A stretch of DNA of 64,000 nt. It comes from Citrobacter sp. wls619. Its GTDB lineage: Bacteria > Pseudomonadota > Gammaproteobacteria > Enterobacterales > Enterobacteriaceae. Below, in pieces: positions 57,995 to 64,000 of the stretch (position 1 is the stretch's first letter; every line of letters begins with the position of its first letter). Location of the stretch: assembly GCF_005281345.1 (NCBI RefSeq), contig NZ_SZXJ01000044.1, positions 406,140-470,139 on the forward strand. Reading direction: 5' to 3'. Both the position numbers and the translations under genes were made by a program. Under the pieces are notes generated by a model. That model was not told the DNA's origin and did no database searches. It saw only the letters and a list, made by a program, of their open reading frames with translations.

Positions 57995-60622
57995 ATGAGC
58001 AAGAGCACCGCTGAGATCCGTCAGGCGTTTCTCGATTTTTTCCATAGTAAAGGACATCAGGTAGTTGCCAGCAGCTCCCTGGTACCCAACAATGACCCTA
58101 CTTTGTTGTTTACCAACGCCGGGATGAACCAGTTCAAGGATGTATTCCTTGGCCTCGACAAGCGTAATTATTCCCGCGCAACCACTTCGCAGCGTTGCGT
58201 ACGCGCGGGCGGTAAGCACAACGATCTGGAAAACGTCGGTTACACTGCACGTCACCACACCTTCTTCGAAATGCTGGGCAACTTCAGCTTCGGCGACTAC
58301 TTCAAACACGATGCTATTCAATACGCATGGGAACTGCTGACCGGTGAAAACTGGTTTGCTCTGCCAAAAGAGCGTCTGTGGGTCACCGTCTACGAAACTG
58401 ACGATGAAGCCTATGAAATCTGGGAAAAAGAAGTCGGTATTCCGCGCGAACGTATCATCCGTATTGGAGATAACAAAGGCGCTGCGTATGCATCCGACAA
58501 CTTCTGGCAGATGGGTGATACCGGTCCTTGCGGTCCGTGCACCGAGATTTTCTACGATCACGGTGATCACATTTGGGGTGGCCCTCCGGGAAGCGCAGAA
58601 GAAGATGGCGATCGCTACATTGAGATCTGGAACATCGTCTTCATGCAGTTCAACCGTCAAGCCGACGGCACCATGGAACCGCTGCCGAAGCCGTCCGTGG
58701 ACACCGGTATGGGTCTGGAGCGTATTGCGGCCGTGCTGCAACACGTTAACTCCAACTACGAAATTGACCTGTTCCGCTCACTGATCGAAGCCGTAGCGAA
58801 AGTGACCGGTGCGACCGATCTGAGCAATAAATCACTGCGCGTTATCGCCGACCATATTCGTTCCTGCGCATTCCTGATTGCCGATGGCGTTGTCCCGTCG
58901 AATGAAAACCGTGGCTATGTGCTGCGCCGTATCATTCGTCGCGCGGTACGTCATGGCAACATGCTGGGCGCGAAAGATACCTTCTTCTACAAGCTGGTTG
59001 GTCCGCTGGTGGACGTCATGGGCTCAGCAGGTGAAGAACTGAAGCGTCAGCAGGCTATGGTTGAGCAGGTTCTGAAAACCGAAGAAGAGCAGTTTGCGCG
59101 TACGCTGGAACGTGGTCTGGCACTGCTGGATGAAGAACTGGCGAAACTGTCTGGCGATACGCTGGACGGCGAAACCGCATTCCGCCTGTATGACACTTAC
59201 GGTTTCCCGGTTGACCTGACGGCAGACGTTTGCCGCGAGCGCAACATTAAGGTTGATGAAGCTGGCTTTGAGGCCGCAATGGAAGAACAGCGCCGTCGTG
59301 CGCGTGAAGCCAGCGGTTTTGGCGCAGACTACAATGCGATGATTCGTGTTGATGGTGCCTCTGAATTTAAAGGCTATGAGAACCTGGAACTGAACGGCAA
59401 AGTGACCGCGCTGTTTGTTGATGGTAAAGCGGTAGATGCCATTAACGCCGGTCAGGACGCTGTCGTTGTTCTGGACCAGACGCCGTTCTATGCAGAATCC
59501 GGTGGCCAGGTTGGCGATAAAGGTGAACTGAAAGGCGCCGGTTTTGCCTTTGCCGTGAACGACACGCAAAAATATGGCCAGGCAATTGGTCATATTGGCA
59601 AGCTGTCTGCGGGTTCTCTGAAAGTGGGCGATGCGGTGCAGGCTGATGTGGATGAAGCGCGTCGTGCGCGGATCCGTCTCAATCACTCCGCAACGCACCT
59701 GATGCACGCGGCGTTGCGTCAGGTTCTGGGCACGCATGTGGCGCAGAAAGGTTCACTGGTAAACGATAAAGTGCTGCGCTTCGATTTCTCGCATACCGAA
59801 GCGATGAAGCCTGCTGAAATTCGTGCTGTTGAAGATCTGGTGAATGCGCAAATTCGTCGCAACCTACCGATTGAAACGAACATCATGGATCTCGAGGCAG
59901 CGAAAGCCAAAGGTGCAATGGCGCTGTTTGGTGAGAAATACGATGACCACGTGCGTGTTCTGAGCATGGGTGATTTCTCTACCGAACTGTGTGGTGGTAC
60001 TCATGCCAGCCGTACGGGCGATATCGGTCTGTTCCGTATTGTCTCCGAGTCTGGTACCGCTGCGGGCGTTCGTCGTATCGAAGCCGTGACCGGTGAAGGT
60101 GCTCTGAATACCGTGCATGCTGAGAGCGATCGCTTAAGCGATATTGCGCAGCTGCTGAAAGGCGATAGCCAGAATATCGGTGATAAAGTTCGTTCCGTAC
60201 TGGAACGTACGCGTCAGCTCGAAAAAGAATTGCAGCAATTGAAGGAACAGGCCGCAGCGCAGGAAAGTGCGAACCTTTCCAGCAAAGCAGTTGATATCAA
60301 CGGCGTGAAGCTGTTGGTCAGCGAGCTTGCGGACGTTGAACCGAAAATGCTGCGTACCATGGTTGATGATCTGAAAAATCAGCTGGGTTCTACTGTTGTT
60401 GTACTGGCAACAGTTGCTGAAGGTAAGGTTTCTCTGATTGCGGGCGTGTCTAAGGATGTGACAGACCGCGTGAAAGCAGGGGAACTGATTGGGATGGTCG
60501 CTCAGCAGGTAGGCGGCAAGGGTGGTGGTCGTCCGGACATGGCGCAAGCCGGTGGTACGGATGCTGCGGCTCTGCCGGCAGCGTTAGCCAGTGTGAAAGG
60601 CTGGGTTAGCGCAAAACTGTAA
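57995..60622 (+). CDS. alaS: AlaS, alanyl-tRNA synthetase
   Basis: 875 residues. Class II core at the N-terminus ([38 protein letters not shown]), editing domain with [19 protein letters not shown] and [13 protein letters not shown], and the C-Ala domain near the end ([14 protein letters not shown]). Full length, nothing unusual. Confidence 0.99.
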   Translation: MSKSTAEIRQAFLDFFHSKGHQVVASSSLVPNNDPTLLFTNAGMNQFKDVFLGLDKRNYSRATTSQRCVRAGGKHNDLENVGYTARHHTFFEMLGNFSFGDYFKHDAIQYAWELLTGENWFALPKERLWVTVYETDDEAYEIWEKEVGIPRERIIRIGDNKGAAYASDNFWQMGDTGPCGPCTEIFYDHGDHIWGGPPGSAEEDGDRYIEIWNIVFMQFNRQADGTMEPLPKPSVDTGMGLERIAAVLQHVNSNYEIDLFRSLIEAVAKVTGATDLSNKSLRVIADHIRSCAFLIADGVVPSNENRGYVLRRIIRRAVRHGNMLGAKDTFFYKLVGPLVDVMGSAGEELKRQQAMVEQVLKTEEEQFARTLERGLALLDEELAKLSGDTLDGETAFRLYDTYGFPVDLTADVCRERNIKVDEAGFEAAMEEQRRRAREASGFGADYNAMIRVDGASEFKGYENLELNGKVTALFVDGKAVDAINAGQDAVVVLDQTPFYAESGGQVGDKGELKGAGFAFAVNDTQKYGQAIGHIGKLSAGSLKVGDAVQADVDEARRARIRLNHSATHLMHAALRQVLGTHVAQKGSLVNDKVLRFDFSHTEAMKPAEIRAVEDLVNAQIRRNLPIETNIMDLEAAKAKGAMALFGEKYDDHVRVLSMGDFSTELCGGTHASRTGDIGLFRIVSESGTAAGVRRIEAVTGEGALNTVHAESDRLSDIAQLLKGDSQNIGDKVRSVLERTRQLEKELQQLKEQAAAQESANLSSKAVDINGVKLLVSELADVEPKMLRTMVDDLKNQLGSTVVVLATVAEGKVSLIAGVSKDVTDRVKAGELIGMVAQQVGGKGGGRPDMAQAGGTDAAALPAALASVKGWVSAKL

Positions 60623-60641
60623 AAATTATAAGCGTAAGTCG

Positions 60642-60669
60642 ACGCTGCGGACTTCAATCCGCAGCGTTT
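60642..60669 (+). terminator. Terminator of alaS
   Basis: CGCTGCGGA (60643-60651), loop CTTCAA, TCCGCAGCG (60658-60666), then TTT. Confidence 0.7.
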
Positions 60670-60860
60670 GCCTCAACGCTATCGACAACGATAAAGTCAG
60701 GTTGAAGTTGTGTATATCGGCTAAACTTAGGTTTAACAGAATGTGATGCCGTGACTGCTTACACTTAGGTGTTTGTCATCGCTTACTTTTTGGCGTTATA
60801 TGATGGATAATGCCGGGATACAGAGAGACCCGACTCTTTTAATCTTTCAAGGAGCAAAGA

Positions 60861-61046
60861 ATGCTGATTCTGACTCGTCGAGTTGGTGAGACCCTCATGA
60901 TAGGCGATGAGGTCACCGTGACAGTTTTAGGGGTGAAGGGCAACCAGGTGCGCATTGGCGTCAACGCCCCGAAAGAAGTTTCTGTCCATCGTGAAGAGAT
61001 CTACCAGCGTATCCAGGCTGAAAAATCCCAGCAGTCCAGTTACTAA
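60861..61046 (+). CDS. csrA: CsrA, carbon storage regulator
   Basis: 61 residues, [24 protein letters not shown]...; RNA-contact residues L4 and R44 are present. Binds GGA motifs in mRNA leaders. SD AAGGAG at 60849-60854. Same size as in E. coli. Confidence 0.99.
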
Positions 61047-61346
61047 GGTTTTCGCGTCTCACCTGTCTGGTGAGGCGCAACCTGATCAAGCATTCTCTTT
61101 TCTTACTTTTTACCGCCTCATTGCGCTCTTATCTCTTTCTATACCGCTCTGACTTCTCTCTGATTCTTGTCATTCCACGTCGTTTTCTCTGCAGTGATGC
61201 TGTTATGGTCTTCCCCGATGATTTTTCTGTTCGTACATCGTCTGCGTATAACGCCGATTTATCTGTTGATAAAACACTCTTTTTGCCGTTTTTGCAGACT
61301 AATTGCGCGTGAAATGTGCAAACGATAAAAGCTCTGGAAAAATTGT
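61047..61346. other. Non-coding gap between csrA and the tRNA cluster
   Basis: It starts with a ten-base stem GCGTCTCACC / GGTGAGGCGC (61054-61078, one G-T pair, no T tract) that may end the csrA transcript. I see no gene in the rest up to the tRNA promoter; short open frames are AT-rich and lack start signals. Confidence 0.5.
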
Positions 61347-61374
61347 TTGACTTATAAGTCCCAGAAAGTAATAT
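61347..61374 (+). promoter_or_regulatory. Promoter of the serV-arg tRNA operon
   Basis: -35 TTGACT (61347-61352), 16-bp spacer, -10 TAATAT (61369-61374), followed by the GC-rich discriminator GTGCGCC, typical of stringently controlled stable RNA promoters. Confidence 0.75.
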
Positions 61375-61436
61375 GTGCGCCACGCAGCGACGATGAGCAG
61401 AAACAAGTTCTTCGAAGCACTCGTAAGAGGCGTGTT

Positions 61437-61529
61437 GGTGAGGTGGCCGAGAGGCTGAAGGCGCTCCCCTGCTAAGGGAGTATGCGGTCAAAAGCTGCAT
61501 CCGGGGTTCGAATCCCCGCCTCACCGCCA
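61437..61529 (+). tRNA. serV: tRNA-Ser (GCU)
   Basis: 93 bases with long variable arm, anticodon GCT in CCCCTGCTAAGGG, T-loop GGTTCGAATC and encoded CCA. Acceptor GGTGAGG pairs with CCTCACC. Confidence 0.95.
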
Positions 61530-61532
61530 TTT

Positions 61533-61609
61533 GCATCCGTAGCTCAGCTGGATAGAGTACTCGGCTACGAACCGAGCGGTCGGAGGTTCGAATCCTCCCG
61601 GATGCACCA
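61533..61609 (+). tRNA. argV: tRNA-Arg (ACG), copy 1
   Basis: 77 bases, GCATCCG acceptor pairs with CGGATGC; anticodon ACG in CTACGAA; CCA encoded. Only three bases after tRNA-Ser. The copy-to-symbol assignment follows E. coli order and is by position only. Confidence 0.93.
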
Positions 61610-61669
61610 TATTACTTGATAGCGCTTTAGCAGCGACATCAAATCTGCAGTAAAGTAAGTTTCCCTGAT

Positions 61670-61746
61670 GCATCCGTAGCTCAGCTGGATAGAGTACTCG
61701 GCTACGAACCGAGCGGTCGGAGGTTCGAATCCTCCCGGATGCACCA
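61670..61746 (+). tRNA. tRNA-Arg (ACG), copy 2
   Basis: Identical to copy 1 by eye, 60-base spacer between them. Confidence 0.95.
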
Positions 61747-61850
61747 TCTTCTCCGAGATAACAGCAAAACTGTTGTTTCATGGTATGCGAGATAATCGCG
61801 AGTACCAGGGAGGATAACGTTGCTTCAGCAACGGCCCACAGGGCGAGGCG
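61747..61850 (+). repeat. 104-bp spacer repeat, copy 1 (mate at 62247-62350)
   Basis: TCTTCTCCGAGATAACAGC... to ...AGGGCGAGGCG follows tRNA-Arg copy 2 and again copy 4, with few differences. Each copy ends in a tRNA-Arg 3' fragment. Confidence 0.85.
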
Positions 61851-61854
61851 CAGC

Positions 61855-61908
61855 AGTACTCGGCTACGAACCGAGCGGTCGGAGGTTCGAATCCTCCCGG
61901 ATGCACCA
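61855..61908 (+). pseudogene. Truncated tRNA-Arg (ACG), 3' 54 bases
   Basis: AGTACTCGGCTACGAA... to GATGCACCA equals the tRNA-Arg from position 24 to the CCA end. The acceptor 5' strand and most of the D arm are replaced by spacer sequence (GGGCGAGGCGCAGC), so no cloverleaf can form. Its 104-bp left flank is repeated at 62247-62350. Confidence 0.85.
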
Positions 61909-62000
61909 TCTTATCTGCAATAGTGCATTAGCGTTATTACAGAAAATCGATATTGCTTTTTCAGCGACATCACATCTGCAGTAAAGTACGTTTCACCGAT

Positions 62001-62077
62001 GCATCCGTAGCTCAGCTGGATAGAGTACTCGGCTACGAACCGAGCGGTCGGAGGTTCGAATCCTCCCGGATGCACCA
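62001..62077 (+). tRNA. tRNA-Arg (ACG), copy 3
   Basis: Identical 77-base tRNA-Arg with intact acceptor and CCA. Confidence 0.95.
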
Positions 62078-62169
62078 TCTTATCTGCAATAGTGCATTAG
62101 CGTTATTACAGAAAATCGATATTGCTTTTTCAGCGACATCCTTGTTTTCTCCAATCTGGTTTCACCGAT

Positions 62170-62246
62170 GCATCCGTAGCTCAGCTGGATAGAGTACTCG
62201 GCTACGAACCGAGCGGTCGGAGGTTCGAATCCTCCCGGATGCACCA
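62170..62246 (+). tRNA. tRNA-Arg (ACG), copy 4
   Basis: Identical 77-base tRNA-Arg; last intact tRNA of the operon. Confidence 0.95.
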
Positions 62247-62350
62247 TCTTCTCCGAGATAACAGCTAACGTGTTGTTTCATGGTCTGCGAGATAATCGCC
62301 AGCACCAGGGAGGATAACGTTGCTTCAGCAACGGCCCGTAGGGCGAGGCG
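62247..62350 (+). repeat. 104-bp spacer repeat, copy 2
   Basis: Near-identical to 61747-61850, including GGATAACGTTGCTTCAGCAA. Ends just before the short tRNA fragment at 62361. Confidence 0.85.
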
Positions 62351-62360
62351 TGACCGAGTC

Positions 62361-62378
62361 ATCCTCCCGGATGCACCA
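62361..62378 (+). pseudogene. Short tRNA-Arg 3' end remnant (18 bases)
   Basis: ATCCTCCCGGATGCACCA equals the last 18 bases of the tRNA-Arg, after the second spacer repeat. Similar tRNA 3'-end repeats are known behind tyrT in E. coli. Confidence 0.75.
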
Positions 62379-62515
62379 TCTTCTCCTGAATTGTTTTCTT
62401 ACCTCCCCCTGAATTATTTCCTTGTCTTCCCTGAACAATCCTCAATTCGCTGTCAGCGACAAAATCAATCAATTACGATAAAATAACGTCTGGTTAATCG
62501 GCTTGTGAGAAGACG

Positions 62516-63082
62516 ATGTACGAACGTTATGCAGGTTTAATTTTTGATATGGATGGTACCATCCTGGATACCGAACCTACGCACCGTAAAGCGTGGCATG
62601 AGGTATTAGGACGCTATGGGCTACGTTTTGATGAGCAGGCTATGGTCGCTCTCAACGGTTCCCCAACGTGGCGTATTGCCCAATCGGTGATTGAACTGAA
62701 CCATGCCGATCTTGACCCCCATGCACTGGCGCGTGAAAAAACCGATAAGGTTAAAAGCATGCTGCTGGATAGCGTCCAGCCTTTACCGTTGGTCGATGTT
62801 GTGAAAGCCTGGTATGGTCGCCGTCCTATGTCAGTAGGCACAGGGAGCGAAAGTGCCATTGCAGAAGCTCTGCTTACTCACCTTGGATTGCGTCGTTATT
62901 TTGATGCCGTGGTGGCGGCCGATCACGTACAGCGCCATAAACCGGCTCCTGATACCTTCTTGTTATGTGCTGAGCGTATGGGCGTCGTTCCGGCTCGCTG
63001 CGTTGTGTTTGAAGATGCCGATTTTGGGTTACAGGCAGCGCGTGCGGCAGGAATGGATGCCGTGGATGTTCGGTTACTGTGA
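62516..63082 (+). CDS. yqaB: YqaB, HAD-superfamily sugar phosphatase (fructose-1-phosphatase)
   Basis: 188 residues. HAD motif I FDMDGTILDTEPTH, motif II VGTGSES, motif III K in RHKPAPDTF and motif IV FEDADFG. Acts on fructose 1-phosphate and related compounds in E. coli. Its stop overlaps yqaA by four bases. Confidence 0.96.
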   Translation: MYERYAGLIFDMDGTILDTEPTHRKAWHEVLGRYGLRFDEQAMVALNGSPTWRIAQSVIELNHADLDPHALAREKTDKVKSMLLDSVQPLPLVDVVKAWYGRRPMSVGTGSESAIAEALLTHLGLRRYFDAVVAADHVQRHKPAPDTFLLCAERMGVVPARCVVFEDADFGLQAARAAGMDAVDVRLL

Positions 63083-63507
63083 GTGATGGACTGTCGCTCC
63101 TCTCACTGTTTGCCAGCAGCTTTCTCAGCGCCACGCTATTACCTGGAAATTCTGAAGTTGTTTTAGTTGCCTTACTGGTTTCTGGAGCAAGTCATCCCTG
63201 GGTCTTAGTTTTAACAGCAACAATGGGTAATAGCCTTGGAGGGTTAACTAACGTTATCCTTGGGCGTTTCTTTCCGTTGCGTAAAACATCGCGCTGGCAA
63301 GAGAAAGCCACTGGCTGGCTGAGGCGCTATGGCGCTGTCACACTATTATTAAGCTGGATGCCGGTTGTGGGTGATTTACTGTGCTTGTTAGCGGGATGGA
63401 TGCGCATCTCGTGGGGCCCAGTTCTCTTTTTCTTATGCCTTGGCAAAGCGCTGCGCTATGTTGTGGTCGCGGCGGTTACGACGCAAGGCATTATGTGGTG
63501 GCACTAA
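63079..63507 (+). CDS. yqaA: YqaA, DedA-like inner membrane protein
   Basis: 142 residues with about four hydrophobic segments; GNSLGGLTNVILGRFF and a basic loop (PLRKTSRWQEKATGWLRRYG) are typical of the SNARE-associated/DedA-like family. Start GTG at 63079 overlaps yqaB. Function not known. Confidence 0.9.
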   Translation: MSDGLSLLSLFASSFLSATLLPGNSEVVLVALLVSGASHPWVLVLTATMGNSLGGLTNVILGRFFPLRKTSRWQEKATGWLRRYGAVTLLLSWMPVVGDLLCLLAGWMRISWGPVLFFLCLGKALRYVVVAAVTTQGIMWWH

Positions 63508-63584
63508 TTGTGTTGTGGAATAACCTTCAGGGTGACCAATACCATTATGCTAATTAAAACGATTTTGACAGGCGGGAGGTCAAT

Positions 63585-64000
63585 TTGATCCCGGACGTAT
63601 CACAGGCGCTGGCCTGGCTGGAAAAACATCCTCATGCGTTAGAGGGGATTCAACGCGGGCTCGAGCGCGAAACGCTGCGTGTTAATGCTGATGGTTCATT
63701 GGCAACGACAGGCCATCCTGAAGTGTTAGGCTCAGCGCTAACGCATAAATGGATAACCACTGACTTTGCCGAAACGCTGCTGGAGTTTATTACTCCACCG
63801 GGCGATGATATTCACAAAATGCTCACGTTCATGCGCGATCTGCATCGCTATACCGCCAGGAATCTTGGCGATGAGCGTATGTGGCCGCTGAGCATGCCTT
63901 GCTATATTGCCGAAGGTCAGGATATCGAGCTGGCGCAGTACGGCACGTCGAATATCGGTCGTCTGAAAACCCTTTACCGTGAAGGCCTCAAAAACCGTTA
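63585..64000 (+). CDS. gshA: GshA, glutamate-cysteine ligase (5' part only)
   Basis: The frame from the TTG at 63585 (SD GGGAGG at 63574-63579) reads [15 protein letters not shown]... and stays open to the window end, 138 residues. It matches the start of E. coli GshA, which also uses TTG. First step of glutathione synthesis. The gene is cut by the window edge at about one quarter of its length. Confidence 0.96.
   Translation, partial: MIPDVSQALAWLEKHPHALEGIQRGLERETLRVNADGSLATTGHPEVLGSALTHKWITTDFAETLLEFITPPGDDIHKMLTFMRDLHRYTARNLGDERMWPLSMPCYIAEGQDIELAQYGTSNIGRLKTLYREGLKNR

Noticed and set aside
61521-62362. Minus-strand open frames across the tRNA-Arg copies (HPGGFEPPTARFVAEYSIQLSYG type).
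   Set aside because: They are reverse-complement readings of tRNA genes, a well-known source of false proteins.

Overview
The window is chromosomal DNA of an enterobacterium close to Escherichia, Salmonella and Citrobacter. Citrobacter is my best guess, from overall protein resemblance and from accessory genes neither exact E. coli K-12 nor Salmonella-like; no species marker was tested. Backbone order is ispD-ispF-truD-surE-pcm-nlpD-rpoS / mutS / ygbA / fhlA-hyp-hyc / hydN-hypF / norWV-norR / srl / mltB / pncC-recA-recX-alaS-csrA / serV-arg tRNAs / yqaB-yqaA-gshA. Both ends cut genes (ispD and gshA).

Region by region. 1-5.6 kb: isoprenoid, pseudouridine, protein-repair and stationary-phase genes in one direction, ending in rpoS. 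5.7-9.1 kb: variable rpoS-mutS interval carrying the regulator hosA, its hydroxyarylic acid decarboxylase operon (ecdB-ecdC-ecdD) with a clear HosA operator, and a chromosomal Hok/Sok-type toxin locus. 11.9-26.0 kb: a large accessory block between mutS and ygbA, the chromosomal slot that holds SPI-1 in Salmonella. It contains a MarT/FidL-like membrane regulator pair, a CRP-fold/winged-helix regulator, the sitABCD Mn/Fe transporter with MntR and Fur-like sites, and an apparently coherent catabolic locus: outer-membrane porin, secreted SGNH hydrolase, PcaB/PurB-like lyase, RpiR-type regulator, DcuC-type carrier and NAD-malic enzyme. 26.1-44.7 kb: ygbA with an NsrR-like site, a two-domain molybdate-binding Mop protein, fhlA, hypABCDE and the divergent hycABCDEFGHI (formate hydrogenlyase, hydrogenase 3), a SymE-like gene, then hydN-hypF. 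44.8-49.1 kb: norW, norV and divergent norR (anaerobic NO reduction). 49.1-54.1 kb: srlAEBDMR-gutQ (glucitol PTS). 54.4-61.0 kb: mltB, pncC, recA, recX, alaS, csrA. 61.4-62.4 kb: tRNA-Ser(GCU), four identical tRNA-Arg(ACG) and two truncated tRNA-Arg copies. 62.5 kb to the end: yqaB, yqaA, gshA.

The most interesting part is 18.0-26.0 kb. Three near-identical 17-bp imperfect palindromes (GGGAAWA-N3-WTTTCCC-like) occur only in the two divergent promoter regions of that locus that I read closely: porin/lyase and rpiR/dcuC. They tie the genes into one likely regulon. A consistent but unproven model is: porin entry, periplasmic ester hydrolysis, DcuC-type uptake of a dicarboxylate, cleavage by a fumarate-releasing type lyase, and malic enzyme turning fumarate-derived malate into pyruvate. 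The substrate is not known.
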